Shown: in pieces, positions 45,407 through 53,773 of the stretch
Layout: each line of letters starts with the position of its first letter
How positions within the stretch are numbered: the first letter of the stretch is position 1
Source: Planctomycetota bacterium
Lineage (GTDB): Bacteria; Planctomycetota; Phycisphaerae; Phycisphaerales; SM1A02
NCBI GenBank assembly: GCA_003671055.1
Contig: QWPV01000010.1
Span: 1-58,861, forward strand
Length of the DNA stretch: 58,861 bases
Direction of reading: 5' to 3'
Made by a program: the position numbers and the translations under genes
The notes under the pieces: generated by a model
The model's input: the letters and a program-made list of their open reading frames with translations, nothing else
Databases searched by the model: none
What the model was told of the DNA's origin: nothing

Positions 45407-46837
45407 ATGGCAGCGCTTGATCCGATGGATGCATCAACGAGCCGACCGCTCGAAGTAGAGGACGCGCCGCGTCGAGCCGCAAGCGCGGACTTTGGCACGC
45501 AGAATTCCTCCGATGGTGATATGCGCGATGCGCTCGATCCTGCGAATCAATCGCTCGGCGAAGCGCTGAAGCTTTCGTATCGCATTCTGCAACTCGGCGT
45601 ACTCGCACTCGTCGTGACGTTCTTGTTCTCCGGATTTCAGAGCGTTGAAGAAGGCTTCACTGGCGTGAAAACTTTGTTCGGCGAGATTGAAGGCGAAGGC
45701 ATCGATCGACAATTGGAGCCGGGATTTCACGCAACATGGCCCTATCCAGTCGGTGACATCGTCGCCGTTGAATCGCGCCGCACCGTTCGTCTTGAAACAG
45801 AGTTCTGGCCCGCAGTGAAGCCATCCGCGCAAACCGCGGAGCAACAGATTGAGGGCGCGACGCTCACAGATCCGCTTCGACCAGGCTCCGATGGTTCACT
45901 GCTCACACGCGATGGTGATCTCGCACATGCGAAGATTGAAGCGACGTACGCAGTCGATGATGTCGTCGAGTTGCTCGAGGTTGCATCTCGCGAGCGGATG
46001 GACAGCATCGTGAAGCACACGTTGATGCAAGCAACAGTGGAAGCCGCAGGCGCGCTCACGCTCGCTGAGTTGGTGGACACGCAGCGCGATCTCCTTGCGG
46101 ATCCGATTCGAGAACGCGCGAATGCACTTCTGCAAGGGATGCATCTCGGCGTGAGCATCGTTGAAGCGAAGGCATACGAGCGAAGCTATCCATTTGCAGT
46201 ACGCAATCGATTCCTCGAAGCGCAGGCGATGCGCGAAAACGTAAAGGCGGGCGTGGAGCGTGCGCGACAGGCTGCAGCGACGCAACTCACCTCCATCGCA
46301 GGTGAACGCGCGTACGGAGATCTCGTGCGGCTCGTTGCGGAGTATGACAATGCATTGACGGCGCAGAATATTGAGAAGGCGGACGCAACGCTGCTCGCGA
46401 TCGGCGCACGATTTGAATCGGCGGATGTTGGCGGCGAGGCTGCAACGATTATCAATCGCGCGAAGGCAGCGCAGGGTGCCCTTGAAGGAAAACTCGCGCG
46501 TGAGTTGCGACGCCTTCAAGGTCTCGCGCCAGCCTATAAGGACAATCCACGCCAAGTCATTCGTCAACTGTGGTTGGCAGCCGTGAGCGATGTACTTAGT
46601 CAGCCGTACGCTGAAGTGTTCTCTGTGCCGCCATCCCTCGCAGACTTCAGTATTCAGCTGACGAGTAGCGAAAAGCTCATGCAGTTCCGTCGCGATGCGC
46701 AACTTGAAGCAGAGAAGCGCGGCGCGGAAGCGCAGGGCTTCGACAATGGACTCTACAACCCTTCGGGGCGCCAGATCATGATCGATCAAGCAGGTCGTCG
46801 GCTTGAGCGTGATGCATCGAAGGGTTTTACGCGTTGA
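45407..46837 (+). CDS. HflK-like SPFH domain protein
   Basis: 476 residues. A charged cytosolic-type N-terminus (about 60 residues) is followed by one helix (LGVLALVVTFLFSGFQ) and FTGVKTLFGEIEGEGID, PGFHATWPYPVGDIVAVESRRTVRL, which match the HflK SPFH start. The coiled part carries VRNRFLEAQAMRENVKAGVERARQ (about 265-290). The start ATG abuts the previous stop with no gap. HflK/HflC-type pairs form large membrane cages, so this and the preceding gene product probably oligomerise together. Gene symbols hflK/hflC are not assigned because orthology is unproven. Confidence 0.85.
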   Translation: MAALDPMDASTSRPLEVEDAPRRAASADFGTQNSSDGDMRDALDPANQSLGEALKLSYRILQLGVLALVVTFLFSGFQSVEEGFTGVKTLFGEIEGEGIDRQLEPGFHATWPYPVGDIVAVESRRTVRLETEFWPAVKPSAQTAEQQIEGATLTDPLRPGSDGSLLTRDGDLAHAKIEATYAVDDVVELLEVASRERMDSIVKHTLMQATVEAAGALTLAELVDTQRDLLADPIRERANALLQGMHLGVSIVEAKAYERSYPFAVRNRFLEAQAMRENVKAGVERARQAAATQLTSIAGERAYGDLVRLVAEYDNALTAQNIEKADATLLAIGARFESADVGGEAATIINRAKAAQGALEGKLARELRRLQGLAPAYKDNPRQVIRQLWLAAVSDVLSQPYAEVFSVPPSLADFSIQLTSSEKLMQFRRDAQLEAEKRGAEAQGFDNGLYNPSGRQIMIDQAGRRLERDASKGFTR

Positions 46838-46882
46838 GAAGTATGAACGATTACCAGTTCGCCTTCCGTTGGAGATTCTGTC

Positions 46883-48097
46883 GTGCCTGAATCCGACCTC
46901 ATCGTTGAAGCAGTAGGCCTCGAGAAGACCTTCACGGACTTTTGGATGCGTGCTCGCGCGCGTGCGGTCGATGGCATCGACTTCCACATCGATCGTCACG
47001 AGATCTTCGGCTTGCTCGGTCCCAATGGCAGCGGCAAGAGCACGACGATCAAGATGATTCTTGGATTGCTGCGGAAGTCGCGTGGCCGATTGCTCGTCTT
47101 CGGACGGGATCCATCGGACACGGCGGTGAAAGCGAAGATTGGATATCTCCCTGAAGAGACCTATCTCTATCGCTTCTTGAATCCAGTGGAAACACTTGAT
47201 TACTACGGAAAACTCTTCGGACTCGACCGACGCACGCGCCGACGACGCACCGATGAACTCCTCGACATGGTGGGATTGACGCAAGTTGCGCACCGACCCA
47301 TGGGCGAGTTCTCCAAGGGAATGGCGCGTCGACTCGGGCTCGCACAAGCACTGGTGAACGATCCAGAACTCTTGATTCTCGATGAGCCCACGAGTGGTCT
47401 TGATCCACTTGGCACGAAGCAAGTGAAAGATCTTTTGCTCGAACTCGGTCGCCGTGGCAAAACCATTTTGCTGTCGTCGCACTTGCTTGCGGATGTCGAA
47501 GATGTCTGCCATCGCATGGTGATCTTGTACGGTGGTCGTGTGCGTGCAGAGGGCACGGGCGACGAACTTCTCGCGGACACAACCCACACAGTCTTACGGA
47601 CGAAGCGGTTGAAGAGCGAGACGATTCAAGCGATCGATGCGTTGCTGCATGAGCGTGAAGGCATCGCGCTTGAGGGCGTTGAAGCACCGCGCCAATCGCT
47701 TGAAGCACTCTTTCTTGAGATCGTCGAGAAAGCGCGCCTTGAGCACACAGACACATCTGGCGCGCGTTCTGGTGGCGATATCGCAGCGTTCCTCCGAAAG
47801 GGTGAGGATGGCGCGGAAGGCGCGGCAGTCGTCGACTTGCTCGTGAAGGCGTCCAACGAACCGGCACGAGTCGCGGAAGTTTTGAATACTTCAGCGACCA
47901 ACGCGGCAGCTGTGCAGGACGATGTTCTGCGCACGCTCGTGGACGGTGCTGGCAAGACGCCCTTGAAGCCTGAAACAACATTCACGCGTGCGGATGCGAA
48001 CTCGGGAGCGGGCGCGAAGGCCACTCCGAAATCTGGTGTGGATCGTTCATTGATTGATGGATTGCTTGGCGATTCCTCGAAAGAGACTGACGCGTGA
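46883..48097 (+). CDS. ABC transporter ATP-binding protein with long C-terminal tail
   Basis: 404 residues from GTG 46883, with a GGAG box seven bases ahead. Walker A GPNGSGKSTTIKMILGLL, signature EFSKGMARRLGLAQAL, Walker B ELLILDEPTSGLDPLG and the switch His are intact. After the ATPase core (about 300 residues with its accessory part) comes an Ala/Asp-rich tail of about 110 residues, ending RSLIDGLLGDSSKETDA; such a tail is unusual for this class and could be a docking segment. The stop overlaps the GTG start of the permease gene (48094), so these two form one exporter. Confidence 0.92.
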   Translation: MPESDLIVEAVGLEKTFTDFWMRARARAVDGIDFHIDRHEIFGLLGPNGSGKSTTIKMILGLLRKSRGRLLVFGRDPSDTAVKAKIGYLPEETYLYRFLNPVETLDYYGKLFGLDRRTRRRRTDELLDMVGLTQVAHRPMGEFSKGMARRLGLAQALVNDPELLILDEPTSGLDPLGTKQVKDLLLELGRRGKTILLSSHLLADVEDVCHRMVILYGGRVRAEGTGDELLADTTHTVLRTKRLKSETIQAIDALLHEREGIALEGVEAPRQSLEALFLEIVEKARLEHTDTSGARSGGDIAAFLRKGEDGAEGAAVVDLLVKASNEPARVAEVLNTSATNAAAVQDDVLRTLVDGAGKTPLKPETTFTRADANSGAGAKATPKSGVDRSLIDGLLGDSSKETDA

Positions 48098-50145
48098 TTC
48101 GACTCTTCAAGCGCATGTACGCCCGAGTCGATGCGATGCAGCGAGGCACGATGTTTCGCCTCATCGTTTCTGGCGTGCTCAGCGTGGCAATACTCGTCGC
48201 CGCGCTCATCTGTTCGAGTACTGCAACGATGTTGCATCGCGATGGCGAATTGCTCGTCGAGGCGCTGAAGACTGCTAACAGCATTGAGAAGAACGCTGTC
48301 ACCAAGGAGTTGCTTGAGCAAGGCACGGTGACCCTTGGAACGCGTGTCTACGGCAGTGCAGATCTCGCGACGCAGTGGACAGCAGCATTTGCCGACAGCG
48401 GGCGCATCGAGCGCGTGACCGAAGTTGCCGCGATGCTCTTAACGACGCAAATCCCTGCATGGATGCCGGGCGTCTTCATTGATGATCCGTACACATCGCT
48501 CTCGACTGCAGCAACGCTCATCGTCTTCTTCAATCTTCTAGTGTGGAGCGGACTGTTCCTGCAAGGCACGCTCACGATCCTGTGCGCAATCTGCGCTGGC
48601 GCGCTTGCGTGGTGGGCGGGTGAACGATCTTGGGCAGTCGCAGCCTTGGGTATTCCGCTTGCAATGCTCGCATTTTTCCTTTCGATTCGGATCGTGCTCA
48701 CATTGCTCGATCGGCGTCTCGGAATCTTGGCAGTTGCAAGTACGGTGATCAAAGAAGCGATGGCGCAACGCATTGCCGTCGCCTTCGCATTTGTGGCGCT
48801 TGGTGCGATTCCGCTCCTACCGATGACGCTCGACGCATCCTCGCCACTGCGCTACCAAGTGCAAACATTCCTCTCGACGAGTTTGGGTGTCTCGTATGGC
48901 GTCATCGCGGTGATGACACTGCTTCTCGGCTGCGCGACGGTTTCCTTCGAGATCCGCGACCGAACCGCGTGGATGACGATGGTCAAGCCCATCTCGCGAG
49001 GGCACTGGTTGCTCGGCAAGTGCCTTGGCATCGTGGCGCTTTCGTCGGTGTTCCTTCTTGTTGCGACACTCACGACCTACGCATGCTTGCTTGAAGTACG
49101 CACGCGACCTGCGCAAGACATCTTTGATGCACTGGCGGTGCGCGAAGAAGTTCTGGTTGCACGCATTGGAACCTTTCCGCGATACGTACCACTTCCATCC
49201 GAGCAGTTGCGCGCGATGGTTGAGAAGACAGTCACGACGGATCCTGCAATTCGCGAGGATCTCGATTCGGGAGCTCGCCGTGAGCAAGATGTGAAGCGCG
49301 AACTTGCGCGCGAGTATCAGATGAACTGGCTGAAGCAGCAGCGCTCGCTTGCACCAGGCGCGGAGCAGGAATACACGTTCTATGGATTGAGTGAGGTGAA
49401 GCGCGCCAACACCGCGCTTGCGCTTCGCTACAAGTTCTTCTCCGGCGCGAGCGACTCGCACGATCTGTATCCAGTCGTCTTCATCTTTGATGGTGAAGTC
49501 GGATGGACGGACAGCAAGTTTGTCGCTGCGCAGACGAATGTCTTGCCCGTTCCGCCTGCTGCGATTGCCGCCGACGGCAGCATGAAAATCCGCATTCAAA
49601 ATGTGCGATTCGATCCGAGCGCAGGTGATGGCGGCCAGTTTTTCCCCGGCGGGGCGACGATTATGTTCGATCACGATGGCCTCGAACTCATGCATGAAGA
49701 AGGTGGCTTCGAAGCAAATCTCGTTCGCGCGCAACTCGTCAACCTCTGCAAGATCACATTTCTCGCGATGCTCGCAGTTTGCGCCGCGAGCATCTTGTCG
49801 TTCCCCGTCGCAGCGCTGGTGTGCTTCGCCATTTTCGCAGCTGGAAGCATCGCACCGTTCCTCGCACTCAGCATCGCGGAGTACAACATTCGAACGGAAG
49901 AATGGGCGCCCAACGCATTCGAGTTTGTGATTCGCTCGATCTCAAGCGTTGTGGAATTCATGCTCCGACCTTTCGGTCAAGCGGTGTCCACAGGCTCGCT
50001 CGTGCAAGGGCGACTTGTTTCGTGGTGGGAGCTCGCGCGCGCATTCGCACTCATCGGCGTCGGCTGGTCCGTGCTCGTGTTCATTGTTGGATGGAGCGCA
50101 TTCCGCCGCAAAGAACTTGCCATTTACAGTGGGCAGGGAGGTTGA
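48094..50145 (+). CDS. ABC transporter permease with large extracytoplasmic insertion
   Basis: 683 residues from GTG 48094, overlapping the ATPase stop. Helices near residues 25-45, 135-215, 225-250 and 265-285 precede the coupling loop FEIRDRTAWMTMVKPISRGHWLLGKCLGIVA, which is typical of ABC-2 permeases. A soluble domain of about 220 residues (about 350-560) with YTFYGLSEVKRAN and beta-rich segments lies between two membrane parts; three to four helices finish the protein. The substrate is unknown. Three bases separate it from the next gene. Confidence 0.85.
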   Translation: MIRLFKRMYARVDAMQRGTMFRLIVSGVLSVAILVAALICSSTATMLHRDGELLVEALKTANSIEKNAVTKELLEQGTVTLGTRVYGSADLATQWTAAFADSGRIERVTEVAAMLLTTQIPAWMPGVFIDDPYTSLSTAATLIVFFNLLVWSGLFLQGTLTILCAICAGALAWWAGERSWAVAALGIPLAMLAFFLSIRIVLTLLDRRLGILAVASTVIKEAMAQRIAVAFAFVALGAIPLLPMTLDASSPLRYQVQTFLSTSLGVSYGVIAVMTLLLGCATVSFEIRDRTAWMTMVKPISRGHWLLGKCLGIVALSSVFLLVATLTTYACLLEVRTRPAQDIFDALAVREEVLVARIGTFPRYVPLPSEQLRAMVEKTVTTDPAIREDLDSGARREQDVKRELAREYQMNWLKQQRSLAPGAEQEYTFYGLSEVKRANTALALRYKFFSGASDSHDLYPVVFIFDGEVGWTDSKFVAAQTNVLPVPPAAIAADGSMKIRIQNVRFDPSAGDGGQFFPGGATIMFDHDGLELMHEEGGFEANLVRAQLVNLCKITFLAMLAVCAASILSFPVAALVCFAIFAAGSIAPFLALSIAEYNIRTEEWAPNAFEFVIRSISSVVEFMLRPFGQAVSTGSLVQGRLVSWWELARAFALIGVGWSVLVFIVGWSAFRRKELAIYSGQGG

Positions 50146-50148
50146 CGC

Positions 50149-52368
50149 GTGTTTCGTGAACGCCTCGTGCAATTGATTTGTGTTGTGCTCGCGATTGCGT
50201 GCTTCATCTTCAGTGGGCGGATGCTTCCGCGCATGAATGTTCTCACGGGTGAGCAGTACCTCATGCTCACCATCGAGAAGCCCACGGACGCGCTCGCAAC
50301 GAATGCCGTGCAGCGCCGTGTACCGATCTCCAAGATTTATCAGATGGAGACGACGCGCGCCGTGGAGCGCGGTGAAGCACTGACGGTGATGTTCGATGGA
50401 GGCCTTCGCAAGTGGGAAGGTCATATCGGTGACGAGATCGCGCTGACTTGGCGCACGAGCGAGGGCGAAGAAATTGGACGCGCGCGCATCGATGCGCGTG
50501 GCGGTTACGGTCTTCGCTATACAGATGATTCTGTCGCAGGCGCGCCGCCCATTGTCGCGATTGGCACTGCGCTTGGCGCGCTTCGCGGATTGCTCGTTGA
50601 TTATCTGTGGCTCAAAGTGACGTGGATGAAAGAGAAGGGCCTCTTCTATGAGGTTATGGCAGATGCGGATCTCATCACGCGGCTGCAGCCACGATTCCCC
50701 GAAGTGTGGGCGTTCCATGGTCACAACATGGCGTACAACATTTCTGTCGTGACGAATACGCCAGAGGAGCGGTGGGCGTGGGTGAATGCGGGCATTGAGT
50801 TGGTGCGCAATAAGGGCATTCGCTACAACCCCAACGATCTCGTGTTGCACAAGGACCTCGCGTTCTGGTTTGCGCACAAACTTGATGGCGTCGCTGATGA
50901 CGCGCATCTCTTTTACAAGCGAGAGTTCGCGCGGGAGTGGCAGTTCATTCTTGGAACACCGCCTTACGACATTGATCAACGAAGAGCATGGATCAAACGT
51001 ATCGCAGATGCGCCGGTGACGATCGCGCAACTTGAAGGCACCGATCCCGAGATGCGTCCGTTCCTCAACAAGCTTGAAGAGCAGACGAAGGTGCTCGCTG
51101 CCCGCTATCGCTTCGACGAACGCGGCGATTTCAAGCGGTTCCTCATGCTCCACGGCGAGTGGGATGCGCGACGCACAAGCGCGTATGCGAAATTGTTAGG
51201 CATGCGACCGAGCGACGAAGCAGCGCCAGGTATTGCCGCGCTCGACGCAACGTTTGGTGACAAGGTCTACGCGAAACAAGCGGAGGCGCTGCTTGATTTC
51301 ATGCGGCGCAAAGTGTTGTTGGATGACTACAACATGGATCCGCGTTTGATGTTTGAGTACACGCGCGACACGGGACCACTCGACTGGCGGCATCCACAAG
51401 CGCATGCGTTGTACTGGGCTCGACGAGGCGAACAGTTCGGTCAGGATCGGCTCGACAAGGGCAACGACATCTACAAGGCGATTAACAATAGCCGCGTGGA
51501 AATTCAGGCAATGCAAGCGCTCGCACGATCAGGGCTGGTGGGCTACGACCCATTCAGCGGCGACAACGTGACGCGACTCAACGACCCGCGTTGGATCAGG
51601 GTCATCGATCGCAAGTTCCGCAAACTCTACGATCAGTACTACACCACGCGCGGAAGCGGCTCGGATTCCTTCACGGACTTCCACGAGAACTTCATGAAGG
51701 GCGCAATTCGCGAACTCTTCCACTCTGGCGATGTGGACGGCGCAAAGCAGATTCTCGATGAACTCGATTCGCTGTACGGTCGAGGTGGCACTGTTCCCAA
51801 CGAGCAATACGCGATCGATCTCCCGACGTTTGTGCGCAATGTCACCTTCGGCGAATACGAGCAGCAGCCAGATGTGGCGCGCACGGATGTGTACACGGTG
51901 CTTGAGCGTGGATTCCGCGAAGGTCTGTTGCTTGATCGCAAGGAGGTGCTTGATGAGGCACTGCGATTTGCGGCAGAGCTCACAACCTTCTTCCGTGGCG
52001 CGCGTTGGAACGACTTCGTGAACGCCTTCGGCGAAGGGCGCATGAAGGAACTGCTCGGCGAACTTGATGACAGTGTTCCCGCGGTGTTTGCGAAGGTGTT
52101 GACGGATGCGAACACACCGTTGCTCGATCGCTTGGTGATCTATGGGAAGGCTCCCGAAGATCTGCGCGCATCGGTGTATGACCGCGTTCTCCCTCAACTC
52201 GAAGTGGAGTTCAAGGGCAGTCGACTTTCTAACAGCAGTCTCACCGTGGATCGTGTGTTCCCTGAACCTCCTGGTCTTGATGAGTACCGTCGCGTTGCCG
52301 CGGCGCGCGCTGCAGCACGAGTTGCGGAGCGCAATGATGCGGAGCGTTCGGCAGCGCAGCGCAAGTAA
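50149..52368 (+). CDS. Large membrane-anchored helical protein of unknown function
   Basis: 739 residues from GTG 50149. One N-terminal helix (LVQLICVVLAIACFIFSG) is followed by a small beta-rich domain (about 70-140) and a long helical, TPR-like part. ALRGLLVDYLWLKVTWMKEKG and LITRLQPRFPEVWAFHGHNMAYN resemble a segment seen in other TPR-type inner-membrane proteins with LRG-x-x-x-D-x-LW, but I recognise no named family. The C-terminus is Ala/Arg-rich. It is co-transcribed with the exporter (three-base gap) and most likely acts outside the membrane together with it. Function is unknown. Confidence 0.75.
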   Translation: MFRERLVQLICVVLAIACFIFSGRMLPRMNVLTGEQYLMLTIEKPTDALATNAVQRRVPISKIYQMETTRAVERGEALTVMFDGGLRKWEGHIGDEIALTWRTSEGEEIGRARIDARGGYGLRYTDDSVAGAPPIVAIGTALGALRGLLVDYLWLKVTWMKEKGLFYEVMADADLITRLQPRFPEVWAFHGHNMAYNISVVTNTPEERWAWVNAGIELVRNKGIRYNPNDLVLHKDLAFWFAHKLDGVADDAHLFYKREFAREWQFILGTPPYDIDQRRAWIKRIADAPVTIAQLEGTDPEMRPFLNKLEEQTKVLAARYRFDERGDFKRFLMLHGEWDARRTSAYAKLLGMRPSDEAAPGIAALDATFGDKVYAKQAEALLDFMRRKVLLDDYNMDPRLMFEYTRDTGPLDWRHPQAHALYWARRGEQFGQDRLDKGNDIYKAINNSRVEIQAMQALARSGLVGYDPFSGDNVTRLNDPRWIRVIDRKFRKLYDQYYTTRGSGSDSFTDFHENFMKGAIRELFHSGDVDGAKQILDELDSLYGRGGTVPNEQYAIDLPTFVRNVTFGEYEQQPDVARTDVYTVLERGFREGLLLDRKEVLDEALRFAAELTTFFRGARWNDFVNAFGEGRMKELLGELDDSVPAVFAKVLTDANTPLLDRLVIYGKAPEDLRASVYDRVLPQLEVEFKGSRLSNSSLTVDRVFPEPPGLDEYRRVAAARAAARVAERNDAERSAAQRK

Positions 52369-52401
52369 GCGATTCCAATTCTCAGCAACGCGAGTACACC
52401 C

Positions 52402-53061
52402 ATGATGCAACCACCAACCGCAATTCTCGCCATCGGGCGAAACTATAGTGATCACGCCGCAGAGATGGGCGGTGTGACAGATGAGCGCCCGATGGTGTTC
52501 ATGAAGAACCCTGCATCTGTTGTGGGCAACGGCGACTTGATTCGCATCCCGCGCATCTGTCGTGAGCACGGACCGCAAGTGGATTACGAAGGTGAGTTGT
52601 GCGTTGAGATCGATCGCGACTGTCGTGATGCGACTGAGGAGAACGCACTCAGTTTCGTTCGCGGATACCGCGTCGCAAACGATGTCTCTGCGCGCTGGTG
52701 GCAGAAGGACGGCTCTGGTGGTCAATTCTCACGTGGTAAGAGTTTCGACACCTTCTGCCCGGTGAGCGAACTTGTTGCTGCCGCGCGCGTGCCTGATCCC
52801 AACGCGTTGAAGATCGAAACACGACTGAATGGTGTGACGATGCAATCCGCGTCAACGAGCCTCATGGTCTTCCCCGTGCGTCGATTGATCGTGGATCTCT
52901 CGCGCGGCATGACGCTCATGGCGGGCTCGTTCATTCTGACGGGTACCCCGAGCGGTGTTGGCGCTGCACGCAAGCCCCCCGTGTTTCTCAAAGAGGGCGA
53001 TGAGGTTGAGATTGAAATCGAGAACGTCGGCGTGCTTCGGAATCGCGTAACGGAAGAGTGA
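52402..53061 (+). CDS. Fumarylacetoacetate hydrolase family protein
   Basis: 219 residues. IGRNYSDHAAEMG, YEGELCVEIDRDC with the acidic metal ligands, RGYRVANDVSARWWQ and RGKSFDTFCPVSE match the FAH fold; SFILTGTPSGVGAARKPPVFLKEGD completes the active-site end. Members are hydratases, isomerases or acylpyruvate hydrolases of aromatic or keto-acid catabolism, so the exact substrate cannot be given. It follows the SPFH-ABC operon by 33 bases on the same strand and may be read with it. It converges on yidD with an 8-base gap. Confidence 0.88.
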   Translation: MMQPPTAILAIGRNYSDHAAEMGGVTDERPMVFMKNPASVVGNGDLIRIPRICREHGPQVDYEGELCVEIDRDCRDATEENALSFVRGYRVANDVSARWWQKDGSGGQFSRGKSFDTFCPVSELVAAARVPDPNALKIETRLNGVTMQSASTSLMVFPVRRLIVDLSRGMTLMAGSFILTGTPSGVGAARKPPVFLKEGDEVEIEIENVGVLRNRVTEE

Positions 53062-53069
53062 CCTGCGCG

Positions 53070-53300
53070 TCAAGGCACAGGATCGTGACCGTGTCCGCCC
53101 CATGGATGACAACGCACGAGACGTTTCATCGTGAGTTTTCCGCCGCGCCATGCACCGTGTTGTCGCAGCGCGTCGAGCGCATAGAACGAACACGAGGGAC
53201 TGAAACGACATGATCCACCGAGAATCGGACCGAGCACTATTTGATAGCCGCGCACGCAGGCGATCAGCATTCGCGCAGCGATAGACGGTCGAGCGCTCAC
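53070..53300 (-). CDS. yidD: Membrane protein insertion efficiency factor YidD
   Basis: 76 residues from GTG 53300, whose GTGA overlaps the rnpA stop. GYQIVLGPILGGSCRFSPSCSFYALDALRQHG and LTMKRLVRCHPWGGHGHDPVP contain the conserved cysteines and the C-terminal HPxxxxGHDPVP motif of the family. ATG 53270 is an alternative start. YidD aids YidC-mediated insertion of inner-membrane proteins; no yidC is visible here. Confidence 0.9.
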   Translation of the reverse strand: MSARPSIAARMLIACVRGYQIVLGPILGGSCRFSPSCSFYALDALRQHGAWRGGKLTMKRLVRCHPWGGHGHDPVP

Positions 53301-53773
53301 GATTCTTCGATTTGCTTTCTGTTCTTTCGTTCCTGACGCTTCATCCACAGCGCATGCAGTTCCGCCAATGCGCCGTCGAGTGCGTTGCGATACTGCGCGA
53401 GTTCGAGGGGAAGATGATGCTTGACGATGAGCACCACGTCGTAGGGCGCGTCCCACGCAGGCGAGCCCAATCGGAACGCTTCGCGCAGCATGCGCTTGAT
53501 GTGATTTCGGACGTTTGCCTTTCCAACTTTGCGAGAGACGCTCAAACCCAGTCGCGAGTAGGCGCGTGTGGTTGGATTTGTGTGCGCTGCGAAGTAGGGG
53601 GTGAGCACTTTCGCGCGGCCAGACATCACTTCGCCGAATGTGCCTTCGCCAGTGAGTCGACGCGATCGTGGAAATGCGTACTCGCGTTGCACAGGCTTTG
53701 CCCCGCGTGTCGCTGGCGAAGGTGTTGGATCAGTCGCGCTCAATCGTCGCGCTCCAATGCGTTGCGCCAACAC
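53297..53773 (-). CDS. rnpA: Ribonuclease P protein component
   Basis: 158 residues from ATG 53773, or 131 from GTG 53692. FPRSRRLTGEGTFGEVMSG, SRLGLSVSRKVGKANVRNHIKRMLREAFR (the RNR motif) and DVVLIVKHH are typical of the protein that binds RNase P RNA and helps tRNA 5'-end processing. The ATG start overlaps the ClC gene by 34 bases, and the GTG start would fit the usual family length of about 110-130, so the start is unsettled. rpmH and dnaA are absent nearby, unlike the canonical rpmH-rnpA arrangement. Confidence 0.93.
   Translation of the reverse strand: MLAQRIGARRLSATDPTPSPATRGAKPVQREYAFPRSRRLTGEGTFGEVMSGRAKVLTPYFAAHTNPTTRAYSRLGLSVSRKVGKANVRNHIKRMLREAFRLGSPAWDAPYDVVLIVKHHLPLELAQYRNALDGALAELHALWMKRQERKNRKQIEES

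Noticed and set aside
45896-47587. 563-codon open frame on the minus strand
   Set aside because: It lies antisense to the HflK-like and ABC ATPase genes, whose families are clear; it has no recognisable domains and an Arg/His/Cys-rich composition typical of a shadow frame in this codon usage.
51529-52725. 398-codon open frame on the minus strand
   Set aside because: It spans the ends of two well-supported + strand genes and is rich in Arg, Cys and His with no domain.
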